This document shows positions 43,971 through 52,055 of a stretch of 64,000 nt of DNA, in pieces. How positions within the stretch are numbered: position 1 is the first letter of the stretch; every line of letters starts with the position of its first letter. This DNA comes from an uncultured Bacteroidales bacterium (lineage in GTDB: Bacteria > Bacteroidota > Bacteroidia > Bacteroidales > P3), in the NCBI GenBank assembly GCA_900317125.1, contig ONFR01000003.1, positions 229,220 through 293,219 on the forward strand, given 5' to 3'. The translations under genes and the position numbers were made by a program. A model generated the notes under the pieces. It was not told the DNA's origin and made no database searches. It worked only from the letters and a program-made list of their open reading frames with translations.

Positions 43971-45362
43971 ATGAAAAGAATACTACTATCTATTGTTTGC
44001 CTGGCAGCAGCCTTGGGGGCAGCTGCACAGGGAGAGCCTTCGAAGGAGGCTGTTGTGAACACCGAGAAACCCAAGAAGGTGAAGGTTACGCCTTACGGTT
44101 TTGTGAGAAACTATCTGCTGTTCGACTCGCGGAAGACTTACACCGTGGTGGGCGACGAGTACAACATGATTCCCTACGACGAGAAGTGGAACGGCACCCC
44201 TGCCGAGTGTCAGGCACTGGGTGTGGAGCGGGTGGATTTGAATGCGGTGCCGCAGACGAGTTTCCAGGCATTGACCACACGCTTCGGTTTGAACCTTGAA
44301 GGTCCCGATGTGCTGGGCGCCGCCACCAGCGGCAAGGTGGAGGGCGATTTCGGCGGCTTCGGCTCGACGAACACCGTGCTACGCCTGCGCCTGGCGTTTG
44401 TGAAGCTGACATGGAGCAACGACCAAGGGCTGCGTCAGGAGTTGCTGGCGGGTCAGTATTGGCACCCGCTGAGCGGTGATATCATGCCCGAAGTGCTGGG
44501 TATGGCAGCCGGAGCACCTTTCCGCGCCCACAGCCGCACGCCGCAGCTGACCTACACCTTCACTCATGGCGGCTGGGGATTCACCGCCTCGGCACTCTAT
44601 CAGTTGCAGTATATGTACAACGGCCCGTCGTATTCGAACGGGGTATGGAGCAGTGTGGCCAGTCTGGACTATGCCAAGCAGGGACTGATACCCGAAGTGT
44701 TTTTGGGTGTCCAGTACAGCGGCGAGCATGTCTACACCCAGTTGGGGAGCACCTGCCAGACCCTGAAGCCCCGCACGATAGGGTACAAGACGGTGAATGT
44801 GGACGGTGTGCCGACCGCCATCGCCACACCAGTGAAGGAGCGTCTGACTTCGTTCACCCCGACATTCTATTTCCAGTATACCGACGGCCTGTTTGCCCTC
44901 AAGTTCCGTTCGCTGCTGGCACAGAATACGAGCCATGTGAACCAGTTGAACGGCTACGGGGTGACCAACGTGCAGCCCGACGGCAGTTGGGAGTATGCGC
45001 CGCTGCGGGCAGCTATCGGATACCTGAATGTCGCCTTGGGGAAGACCTACCGCGGCAATCTCTTCCTGGGATATATGAAGAACCTGGGAGCAGGCAAGGA
45101 CCTCTATAATTTCGGCACCGAGCAGGCCGTGCGGCACCTTATCTTTATGAAGGCCGGCGAAAGTTTCACTCACCTGAACAGCGTATGGCGTGTAGCCCCG
45201 TCGGTGAGCTACAACCTGAAACATTTCAACATCGGGCTGGAATACGAGTGGACCGTCTGCACCTATGGCGACCAAGCCGCCAACGGCAGCATCGTGTTGA
45301 ACGACAATCTGCACATGGTGGACAACCACCGCGTGTGTGCTTTGATAAAGTATAACTTTTAG
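43971..45362 (+). CDS. Putative outer-membrane beta-barrel porin-like protein (463 aa)
   Basis: Residues 1-20 form a signal peptide (LLSIVCLAAALGAAAQ). The mature protein opens KVTPYGFVRNYLLFDSRKTY, typical of Bacteroidales outer-membrane barrels, and consists of alternating amphipathic strands (VLRLRLAFVKLTW, LTYTFTHGGWGFTASALYQLQ, TPTFYFQYTDGLFALKFRSL). It ends in ALIKYNF with the terminal aromatic residue of barrels. No named family or substrate was recognised. It follows the four-helix-bundle gene after 47 nt. Its stop overlaps the truB stop on the opposite strand by 4 bp, so there is no room for a terminator. Confidence 0.68.
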   Translation: MKRILLSIVCLAAALGAAAQGEPSKEAVVNTEKPKKVKVTPYGFVRNYLLFDSRKTYTVVGDEYNMIPYDEKWNGTPAECQALGVERVDLNAVPQTSFQALTTRFGLNLEGPDVLGAATSGKVEGDFGGFGSTNTVLRLRLAFVKLTWSNDQGLRQELLAGQYWHPLSGDIMPEVLGMAAGAPFRAHSRTPQLTYTFTHGGWGFTASALYQLQYMYNGPSYSNGVWSSVASLDYAKQGLIPEVFLGVQYSGEHVYTQLGSTCQTLKPRTIGYKTVNVDGVPTAIATPVKERLTSFTPTFYFQYTDGLFALKFRSLLAQNTSHVNQLNGYGVTNVQPDGSWEYAPLRAAIGYLNVALGKTYRGNLFLGYMKNLGAGKDLYNFGTEQAVRHLIFMKAGESFTHLNSVWRVAPSVSYNLKHFNIGLEYEWTVCTYGDQAANGSIVLNDNLHMVDNHRVCALIKYNF

Positions 45363-46159
45363 GAGTTGAGGAATTCCTCAACCTTGTCGAGCGCGATGGC
45401 GTCGGCAAGGGAGTAGGTGCCTATCTGTTCGCGACGAAGCGCGGAAAGATAGGCACCGCTGTCAAGTGCCAGTCCCAGGTCGCGGGCAATGGAGCGGATG
45501 TAGGTGCCTTTGCCACAGCGTATGCGGAAATCGAGTTGCGGCAAGTGGGCGGGTACCGTGCCCAGGGGATGGTCGTAGAGATGGAGCGCATCGCTCTCGG
45601 TGGGTGTCGCCAAGGGCACAGGGTCGATGCTGGGGTCTCCCGGACGGAAAGCGGTGATGTCGAACTCGTAGATTTGTACCGGCTTGGGTGTGGGAGAGGG
45701 GGCCTCTTCGTCGGCAGCCGTTTGGCGGGCATATTGGTAGGCCCGCTGTCCGTTAATCTTCACGGCGCTGAAGATGGGCGGCACCTGCTGGATGGTGCCG
45801 AGAAACTGCGGCAGCACGGACTGCAACAGTTCGGGAGTGATGTGGGCGAAGGGGTAGTAATTGTCGACGGCGCGCTCCAAGTCGTAGCAGGGGGTGGTGG
45901 CACCCAGCACCATGGTGCCAGTGTAGACTTTGGTGCCAGCCTGTAGCTCGTCGATGCGTTTAGTGGCTTTGCCGATGCATACAAGCAGCAGCCCCGAGGC
46001 AAGGGGGTCGAGGGTACCGGCGTGGCCGATTTTGAATTTCTTCAATCCATAGACGTGGCGAATGGCCGCCTTGATTTTGTTGACGGCCTGGAAGGAGGTC
46101 CACTGGCGGGGTTTGTCGACGGGCAGGACGATGCCCTCGAGCAAGGCTTCCTGTGTCAT
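45359..46159 (-). CDS. truB: tRNA pseudouridine(55) synthase TruB (266 aa)
   Basis: Makes pseudouridine 55 in the T-loop of tRNAs. Catalytic D51 lies in HAGTLDPLASG. VDKPRQWTSFQAVNKIK near the start, QVPPIFSAVKINGQRAYQYAR and GTYIRSIARDLG are further family motifs. The start is ATG 46157-46159, overlapping the uppP stop by one base (TGATG), so translation is probably coupled. It is the last gene of ftsX-DUF3098-uppP-truB. The 3' end overlaps the stop of the convergent porin-like gene. Confidence 0.95.
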   Translation of the reverse strand: MTQEALLEGIVLPVDKPRQWTSFQAVNKIKAAIRHVYGLKKFKIGHAGTLDPLASGLLLVCIGKATKRIDELQAGTKVYTGTMVLGATTPCYDLERAVDNYYPFAHITPELLQSVLPQFLGTIQQVPPIFSAVKINGQRAYQYARQTAADEEAPSPTPKPVQIYEFDITAFRPGDPSIDPVPLATPTESDALHLYDHPLGTVPAHLPQLDFRIRCGKGTYIRSIARDLGLALDSGAYLSALRREQIGTYSLADAIALDKVEEFLNS

Positions 46160-46962
46160 CAGAGAATGGGAAGGAAAATGGCCAGGATACCGACGATGGT
46201 GCAGTAGAGGGCGAACCAGATAAGCTTGCCTTTCTTGACGATGTTGATCATCCATTTGCAGGCAAGGCATCCGCTGATGAAGGCGGCAAGGAATCCGACC
46301 ACAAGGGAGAGGGTGGGGAGGCCTGCCATGGCGGTGCTGACACCTACCTCGGCCATGTCTTTGACGTCGAGCAGGGCTTCACCCAGAATGGGAGGGATGA
46401 CCATGAGGAATGAGAACTGGGCCAGTTTCTCCTTCTTGTTGCCCAACAGGAGACCGGTGGCGATGGTGCTGCCCGAACGGGAGAGACCCGGCAGGACGGC
46501 GATGGCTTGGGCGATACCGATGACGAAGGCGTGCCAGGGAGAGATGTTCTCACGCTGACGGGGTTTGGCCCAATAGGAGAAGGCCAGCAGCGAGGCGGTG
46601 ACGAGGAGGCAGATGCCCACAACGAGCAGTCCGCTGCCGAAGATGGCCTCGACCTTGTCCTTGAAGAAGAAGCCCACAATGGCCACAGGAATCATGGAGA
46701 TGAGGATGTTGACCACATATTTGGTGCCTTCGTTCCATTTCCACTTGAAGAGGTCTTGGAAGAGCCATACGATTTCGCGCCAGAGGATGACACAGGTGCT
46801 GAGGACTGTGGCCACATGCACGGCGACGGTGAAAGCGAGGTTCTCCTCGCCGTTAAGGCCAAAAAGATGTGCGCCGATGGCGAGATGGCCGCTACTGCTG
46901 ACGGGTAAATATTCGGTAAGACCCTGTACAAGGCCTAACACCAAGGCTTCGAACCATTCCAT
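46159..46962 (-). CDS. uppP: Undecaprenyl-diphosphatase UppP/BacA (267 aa)
   Basis: Integral membrane phosphatase that recycles the undecaprenyl lipid carrier for peptidoglycan and glycan synthesis and confers bacitracin tolerance. The signatures are [17 protein letters not shown] at 11-27 with the catalytic glutamate E17, and [19 protein letters not shown] near 155-173. About eight membrane segments are present. It lies in the operon ftsX-DUF3098-uppP-truB, overlapping truB by one base. Confidence 0.96.
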   Translation of the reverse strand: MEWFEALVLGLVQGLTEYLPVSSSGHLAIGAHLFGLNGEENLAFTVAVHVATVLSTCVILWREIVWLFQDLFKWKWNEGTKYVVNILISMIPVAIVGFFFKDKVEAIFGSGLLVVGICLLVTASLLAFSYWAKPRQRENISPWHAFVIGIAQAIAVLPGLSRSGSTIATGLLLGNKKEKLAQFSFLMVIPPILGEALLDVKDMAEVGVSTAMAGLPTLSLVVGFLAAFISGCLACKWMINIVKKGKLIWFALYCTIVGILAIFLPIL

Positions 46963-47010
46963 AGTTGTGTTTTATGAATTTTGTAGGGTGGTTAATGTTT
47001 GCGATGGGGA

Positions 47011-47277
47011 TTATTCGCTGTCTTTGCCCCGGTACATGATGGCCACAATCTCGACGATGAGGCCGAGGATGATGAGAATGGGGGCAAGGTAGAGGCGACG
47101 GCCATTGAACATCTCGGGGTTGAAGACATTGGGGTCGTCGCTGCCGCCTCCGGCGAGAAGAATGTATCCCAGCGCGAGGAGCACGATGCCCGCAATCATG
47201 ATGATATAGTTGATTTTGTTGAAGACGAAAGCAAATTCGCGTTTGGGGTCTTCGGTGTTTTTGATTTCTTTTGCCAT
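47011..47277 (-). CDS. DUF3098 small membrane protein (88 aa)
   Basis: Two membrane helices (about 23-42, YIIMIAGIVLLALGYILLAG, and 63-82, RLYLAPILIILGLIVEIVAI) joined by GGSDDPNVFNPEMFNGRR. This is the DUF3098 family, which in Bacteroidetes is encoded between ftsX and uppP, as here. Its function is unknown. The context suggests a role in cell envelope assembly or division. Confidence 0.9.
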   Translation of the reverse strand: MAKEIKNTEDPKREFAFVFNKINYIIMIAGIVLLALGYILLAGGGSDDPNVFNPEMFNGRRLYLAPILIILGLIVEIVAIMYRGKDSE

Positions 47278-47316
47278 ATTGATTGAAAAGGTGTTATTGG
47301 ATGAATAATAGGATAA

Positions 47317-48192
47317 TCAGCGATTGTTATGAAGATAGCGTATCACAGCGGAGAGTGTTGAGAAATAGGAGAGCACGATGCCGAGGATGATAATGATGGC
47401 GGCGATGCCAGCATACCACGGCATGTGGGTGGGAGCCAGAAGGTCGAGACCGCCGAGAGACTGGTTGAAGATGCCCGTGGCGATGGCGAGGACGAGGATG
47501 GCAATGAGCGCCCCGAGGAGTCCGTACCAGATGCTGCGGATGAGGAAGGGGTGTGCGATGAATCCGCTCTTGGCTCCGACCAGCTGCATGGTGCGGATGG
47601 TTTCGCGCTGGGCAAAGAGGGCGATGCTGATGGTGCTGCGAATCATCAGGATGCTGATGAGCACCAAGAGGGCCATGAAGACGATGAGAAACCAAGTGGC
47701 TTTATAGAATACATCGTTCAGCTCGTTGACGATATTCTCCTGATAGGTGACCCCGATGACATTTTCGAGGTTGCTGACCTCGTCGGAGAAGACCGCGATG
47801 CTCTCGGCACGGGCTTCGGCACGGGTGTCGGGCATGTAGTCGGCACGGAGGTTCACCATCATCGAGGGGTAGAGGGGATTGTAGCCTATGAAGCCTACAA
47901 AGTCGTCGTCGAGGTCTTCGGAGAAGATTTCGGCTGCCTGCTGACGGGAGATGTAGTCGACATGCTTGACGTAGGGTATGGCTTCGATGGTTTGTTTCAA
48001 CTGTGCAGCATCCTCGTCGGTGATGTCGGCGGTGAGGTCTACCTTGAAGGTGATGCGCTCCTGCATGTCGTGGGTGGAGCGGTAGATGTGGTATTCCACC
48101 ATCAGACACAGTCCCAGAAGGAACATCACCAAGGTGATGCTAAGGACGGTGGAGGTGTGTGTTTCCCACAGATTGACCTTGCTTTTGCTCAT
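47317..48192 (-). CDS. ftsX: Cell division protein FtsX (291 aa)
   Basis: Permease-like partner of the ATPase FtsE, transmitting a signal across the inner membrane to septal peptidoglycan hydrolases. An N-terminal membrane helix (about 14-34) is followed by a periplasmic domain (VDYISRQQAAEIFSEDLDDD), then three helices with the FtsX signature IALFAQRETIRTMQLVGAKSGFIAHPFL. Length and order match other Bacteroidetes. ftsE is not in the window. First gene of the operon with DUF3098, uppP and truB. Confidence 0.94.
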   Translation of the reverse strand: MSKSKVNLWETHTSTVLSITLVMFLLGLCLMVEYHIYRSTHDMQERITFKVDLTADITDEDAAQLKQTIEAIPYVKHVDYISRQQAAEIFSEDLDDDFVGFIGYNPLYPSMMVNLRADYMPDTRAEARAESIAVFSDEVSNLENVIGVTYQENIVNELNDVFYKATWFLIVFMALLVLISILMIRSTISIALFAQRETIRTMQLVGAKSGFIAHPFLIRSIWYGLLGALIAILVLAIATGIFNQSLGGLDLLAPTHMPWYAGIAAIIIILGIVLSYFSTLSAVIRYLHNNR

Positions 48193-48305
48193 ACCTGTAA
48201 CGGTTGGATTGTTGAGTGTTGGTATCAGTTATTTATAGTAAAGCACCTTGTTGGCCACAGGCCACGGGGGACGCTGAGATTGCCAAGGTGCGGTGAGTGG
48301 CAGAC

Positions 48306-49445
48306 TTAGTTGGCCAGCATGACGGGCATGACCAGCATCAGGATGTCTTCGGGTGTCTCTTTGCCTTCGAGCACGGGGAAGATGATGCCGGCGCGGCTGG
48401 GGTGCGACATCTCGATGAGGATTTGCTCGCTGTCGATGTTGGAGACCATCTCGGTGAGGAATTTGGCGTTGAAGCCGATCTCCATGGGCTCGCCCTCGTA
48501 TTGGCAGGGCAGTTTCTCGTTTGCATCGTTGGAGAACTCCAGGTCCTCGGCGGTCACGACCAGTTCGTGCTCCTGGATGGAGAGACGCACTTGGTGCGAT
48601 GCCTGGTTGGCGAAGAGACCGACGCGGCGGAGTGTGTTGAGGAACGAATTGCGGTCGACCGTAAGGCGGTTGGGGTTGTCCTTGGGGATGGCGGCATCGT
48701 AGTTGGGGTAGCGGCCTTCGACGAGGCGGCAGATGATGTAGAAGTTCTCGAAGGTGAAGAAAGCATTCGTGTTGTTGTATTCCACGCTTACCTCCAGTTC
48801 CTCTTTGTGGGAGGCGATGATGTTCTTCATCATCATGACGGGTTTGCGGGGAAGGATGAAAGAGACGGGATTGTCGCTCTTGATGTCGTTGCGGCGATAG
48901 CGAACTAGCTTGTGGGCGTCGGTGGCCACAAAGGTGATGTTCTCGGTGTTGATTTCGCACAGGATACCGCTCATCTGTTGGCGCATCTCGTCGTTGGAAG
49001 CGGCGAAAGCGGTCTTGCCGATGGCGTTGGCCAGCAGGCTGCCGGGCAGGGTGATGCTGGAGGTGTCGTGCGACTCGGGCATGGCGGGAAAGGTTTCGGG
49101 GTTTTTACCCGCCAGACGGTAGCGTCCTTCGCCAGAGGTGATGCTGATACTATAGTTGGTGTCGTCGACGCTGAAGGTCAGCGGCACGTCGTCGAGGCTT
49201 TTCAGGATATCAATCAGCAGTTTCGAGGGGACTGCGATGTCGGTCAGGCCGTCGATGGTACCGGTTTCCACCTCCACTTTCGAGACCAGGGTGGTCTCCA
49301 GGTCGGTGGCACGGATGGTGAGAAGACCTTCGTCCAGGTGAAAGTGGAAGCAATTGATGATGGGTACGGTGTTATTATTGGTCAGCACACCGCTAAGCGA
49401 CTGAATCTGCTTGGAGAAGAGCAGGCTGTTGATGATGAATTTCAT
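48306..49445 (-). CDS. dnaN: DNA polymerase III sliding clamp, beta subunit (379 aa)
   Basis: Homodimeric ring that tethers the replicative polymerase. The three clamp domains are recognisable: KFIINSLLFSKQIQSLSGVLTNNNTVPIINCFHFHL, GEGRYRLAGKNPETFPAMPE with ATDAHKLVRY, and the C-terminal EMSHPSRAGIIFPVLEGKETPEDILMLVMPVML. The length is typical. It is not next to dnaA or gyrB here, so the position does not mark the replication origin. It is followed on the same strand by ftsX after 113 nt. Confidence 0.96.
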   Translation of the reverse strand: MKFIINSLLFSKQIQSLSGVLTNNNTVPIINCFHFHLDEGLLTIRATDLETTLVSKVEVETGTIDGLTDIAVPSKLLIDILKSLDDVPLTFSVDDTNYSISITSGEGRYRLAGKNPETFPAMPESHDTSSITLPGSLLANAIGKTAFAASNDEMRQQMSGILCEINTENITFVATDAHKLVRYRRNDIKSDNPVSFILPRKPVMMMKNIIASHKEELEVSVEYNNTNAFFTFENFYIICRLVEGRYPNYDAAIPKDNPNRLTVDRNSFLNTLRRVGLFANQASHQVRLSIQEHELVVTAEDLEFSNDANEKLPCQYEGEPMEIGFNAKFLTEMVSNIDSEQILIEMSHPSRAGIIFPVLEGKETPEDILMLVMPVMLAN

Positions 49446-49495
49446 AACTTTACACTAATTATATACTTGCTTTGGCCTTTGGCCGAATCAATTTG

Positions 49496-49503
49496 CAAAG
49501 ATA
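49496..49503 (-). promoter_or_regulatory. -7 promoter element (TATCTTTG) for dnaN
   Basis: On the minus strand TATCTTTGCAAATTG, 50 nt upstream of the dnaN ATG. No exact TTTG at 19-22 nt spacing. Confidence 0.6.
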
Positions 49504-49598
49504 ATACATATTTTCCACATAATGGAAAAACACAGCAATTTTTTTTCAACAATCCGGGTTTAAATGGCCGGGACGCTGAGAGGGTGCAGGGCGGCGGG

Positions 49599-49967
49599 TC
49601 AGTCGAGCGAGTAGCACACCCCCTCGGGGAGGCCTGTGTCGTGGTGGAAGTTGCAGTAGGCTGCCGAGTACTTGTTGTCAAGGTACATCAGTCCGCTGAT
49701 CACGTCGCCGTTCTGGAACCGCGAGCGTGTATGGTAAAGGATGACGCAGTTATGGTGGATGGTGTTGTTGACAGTGAAGTCGGCACCGATGGAGTCGGGG
49801 GTCTGGAGGCTGATGATGTAGCCCATGTCGTATTCTGAGATACTGGTGACCATGCCGGTGCATTCCAGGAAATATACCACTTTGCCTTTGAATTCAAAGG
49901 TGTCGGTCTTCTTCTTGCAGGAACAGAAGAGGAGCGGGATGAGGAGGAGCAGGAGGTATTTCTTCAT
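49599..49967 (-). CDS. Small lipoprotein (122 aa)
   Basis: Signal peptide MKKYLLLLLIPLLFCSCKK with lipobox FCSC (C17). The mature part (FEFKGKVVYFLECTGMVTSIS ... YDMGYIISLQTPDSIGADF) looks like a single OB-like beta domain. No family was recognised. It follows dapD by 19 nt on the same strand and is probably co-transcribed, although a functional link is not evident. Confidence 0.75.
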   Translation of the reverse strand: MKKYLLLLLIPLLFCSCKKKTDTFEFKGKVVYFLECTGMVTSISEYDMGYIISLQTPDSIGADFTVNNTIHHNCVILYHTRSRFQNGDVISGLMYLDNKYSAAYCNFHHDTGLPEGVCYSLD

Positions 49968-49986
49968 GATGGATGGATGTTGGTGA

Positions 49987-50805
49987 TTAAACGCTTACCC
50001 CAAAGTCGCGCAGGGCGTTGTTGAGGGATGTCTTCTTGTCGGTTGACTCGGTGCGGCGGCCGATGATGAGGGCGCAGTTCACTTGGTAGTCGCCTGCCGG
50101 GAAATGGCGTGTATAGCTGCCGGGGATGACAATGCTGCGGGCAGGGACGCGTCCTTTCATGGTGATGGGTTCGGGGCCGGTGACGTCGATGATATGTGTA
50201 CTGGCAGTGATGACGGTGTTGGCACCCAGCACCGATTCCTCTTCCACAATCACGCCCTCCACCACGATGCAGCGGCTGCCGATGAAGCAGTGGTCCTCGA
50301 TGATGACGGGAGCGGCCTGAACGGGTTCCAGCACGCCGCCGATGCCCACGCCGCCGCTCAGGTGCACATGCTTGCCTATCTGGGCGCAGCTGCCCACGGT
50401 GGCCCAGGTGTCCACCATTGTTCCGCTGTCGACGTATGCACCGATATTGACATACGAAGGCATCAACACCACTCCGGGTGCCAGAAAGGCTCCGTGGCGG
50501 GCCACGGCGTGAGGCACCACACGCACCTGCGAAGAGGCATAGTCGTGTTTCAAGGGCACCTTGTCGTGGTATTCGAAGGGGCTGCATTCAATGGTCTCCA
50601 TCTGGTTGATGGGGAAATAGAGTATCACGGCTTTCTTGAGCCATTCGTTCACGTGCCAGCCGTCGGCACCTTTTTCGGCGATGCGTAGCCGACCGCAGTC
50701 CAATTCGTCCACTACGTCGCGGATGGCCTTCTGCACGGCATTGTCCTTGAGCAGTTCGCGGTTGTTCCATGCCTGCTCGATGAGGTCTTTAAGAGCATTG
50801 TTCAT
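49987..50805 (-). CDS. dapD: Tetrahydrodipicolinate N-succinyltransferase DapD (272 aa)
   Basis: Succinylates tetrahydrodipicolinate in the lysine/diaminopimelate pathway. The start at ATG 50803-50805 (MNNALKDLIEQAWNNREL) matches the family. Hexapeptide repeats form a left-handed beta-helix: GVVLMPSYVNIGAYVDSGTM, DTWATVGSCAQIGKHVHLSG, and GGVGIGGVLEPVQAAPVIIED. The length matches E. coli DapD (274 aa). A TAATTTTG sequence lies only 5 nt upstream of the start codon, which would make the mRNA leaderless if used. Confidence 0.96.
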   Translation of the reverse strand: MNNALKDLIEQAWNNRELLKDNAVQKAIRDVVDELDCGRLRIAEKGADGWHVNEWLKKAVILYFPINQMETIECSPFEYHDKVPLKHDYASSQVRVVPHAVARHGAFLAPGVVLMPSYVNIGAYVDSGTMVDTWATVGSCAQIGKHVHLSGGVGIGGVLEPVQAAPVIIEDHCFIGSRCIVVEGVIVEEESVLGANTVITASTHIIDVTGPEPITMKGRVPARSIVIPGSYTRHFPAGDYQVNCALIIGRRTESTDKKTSLNNALRDFGVSV

Positions 50806-50810
50806 GACTG

Positions 50811-50818
50811 CAAAATTA
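50811..50818 (-). promoter_or_regulatory. Possible -7 element (TAATTTTG) right before dapD
   Basis: TAATTTTG on the minus strand, followed by CAGTC and the ATG. The match to TAnnTTTG is exact but the -33 element is missing and the position implies a leaderless mRNA, so it may be chance. Confidence 0.35.
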
Positions 50819-50893
50819 CAAAAAATAATTGAATCATCACCTTTTTTTTTACTTGACAAAATAAATACTCCAAATTTGCGTTAAAAAGAATCG

Positions 50894-52015
50894 ATGAAAA
50901 TGATGAATAAAATCATACTCTTCAGCATGGCACTGCTTGTATTGCTACCTGTCGCGCAGGGACAGAACAAGGAGTTGATGACGCATTACCAATCGGAGCT
51001 CAACCAACTCTACGGGCAGGTGTTTACAGCACCTACCGACAATGAGCGCTACCATGCCAACGAGTCGGTACTGCAGTTGCTCTCCGAAGCCCTCGCCGAG
51101 GAGAACTCCTTCAAATGGCAGTGGGACTTCGGCAACCGAGTGTCGGTCCTTACTGCTTCCGACAATAAGTTCCGTATCTTCACTTGGCCTGTCGTCAACG
51201 ATGCCGGCGAGTACGAATGTTTCGGTTTCGTCCAGGCATTGAATGAGAAGACCAAGGAGTATGACATCACGCAGCTCAACGACCGTTCCGACGACATCGT
51301 CAACCGTCAGGAAGAAGTCCTAGGCCCCGACCGCTGGCTGGGGGCTGTCTATCAAGAGCTCATCGTCACCACTTACGAAGGCCGTACGTTCTACACCCTT
51401 CTTGGATGGAACGGTGTCGACTGCCTCACCCAACGCAGGATTATTGAGCCCATCTGCTTCAAGTCGGGTGGCAGCACCCCCCAGTTTGGGCAGAACGTTT
51501 TCCGCCGCGAGTCCAACCTGCGCCGCGTGGTGCTGGAATACCGTCACGACGCCATGGTGTCCCTCCGCTACGAGGAGCAATACCTGCATCTCACCGAGCG
51601 CGTCCAGTCCCGCCGTTCAGGCAGGTCCTCGTTGGCATCATTCTTCTCGTCGCTTTTCTCCAACCCCTCACGCTCGCGCGGCCGCAAGCGCGGCAGGAGA
51701 GGCCCCAGCCGTCCGGTCTCCACGGCAGCACGCACATCGGCAGCAGTGCAGCGTGGCGGCAACCGAGGCCCGACCTACAAGGTCACCGACAAGAAAGAAC
51801 GCATGATTATCTTCGACCAGGTGGCTCCGCAAGTGCCGGGTATGGAAGGACTCTACCAGTACTATGTCCCCTCCGGAGTCGAGATGGCGTACGTCTTCAC
51901 CGGCGGCAAATGGGAGCTGTACGACACCGCCCAAGGCCGTGCTACAGACAAGAAACTAAACAAAGATTTTGACAAGCCTATAGAGAAAGAGGCTCCTGCC
52001 TACCAGGTGCAATAG
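50894..52015 (+). CDS. Unrecognised secreted protein with a basic RS/RG-rich segment (373 aa)
   Basis: Residues 1-23 form a signal peptide (KIILFSMALLVLLPVAQGQ). Residues about 25-235 are a compact mixed domain (WQWDFGNRVSVLTASDNKFRI, RTFYTLLGWNGVDCLTQRRI) that recalls uncharacterised Bacteroidetes secreted proteins. Residues about 236-290 are strongly basic and low complexity (QSRRSGRSSLAS, RSRGRKRGRRGPSRP). The rest is a short ordered tail with VEMAYVFTGGKWELYD. No family was named. It is followed by dxs after 40 nt on the same strand. Confidence 0.68.
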   Translation: MKMMNKIILFSMALLVLLPVAQGQNKELMTHYQSELNQLYGQVFTAPTDNERYHANESVLQLLSEALAEENSFKWQWDFGNRVSVLTASDNKFRIFTWPVVNDAGEYECFGFVQALNEKTKEYDITQLNDRSDDIVNRQEEVLGPDRWLGAVYQELIVTTYEGRTFYTLLGWNGVDCLTQRRIIEPICFKSGGSTPQFGQNVFRRESNLRRVVLEYRHDAMVSLRYEEQYLHLTERVQSRRSGRSSLASFFSSLFSNPSRSRGRKRGRRGPSRPVSTAARTSAAVQRGGNRGPTYKVTDKKERMIIFDQVAPQVPGMEGLYQYYVPSGVEMAYVFTGGKWELYDTAQGRATDKKLNKDFDKPIEKEAPAYQVQ

Positions 52016-52055
52016 CCTGGGTCGCCTCAACCAATTCTACTAATACCCACCAGTT

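Noticed and set aside
46160..46270. N-terminal extension of TruB beyond the ATG at 46159
   Set aside because: It would overlap uppP by over 100 bases. The start at 46159 gives the family-typical N-terminus and a TGATG coupling.
48306..49445. dnaN as a marker of the replication origin
   Set aside because: No dnaA, recF or DnaA-box cluster is next to it, and gyrB is 25 kb away with other genes between.
50853..50862. TTGACA as a classical -35 promoter box before the secreted-protein gene at 50894
   Set aside because: Bacteroidetes primary sigma factors use TTTG/TAnnTTTG, and no TATAAT lies at the right distance. Chance match.
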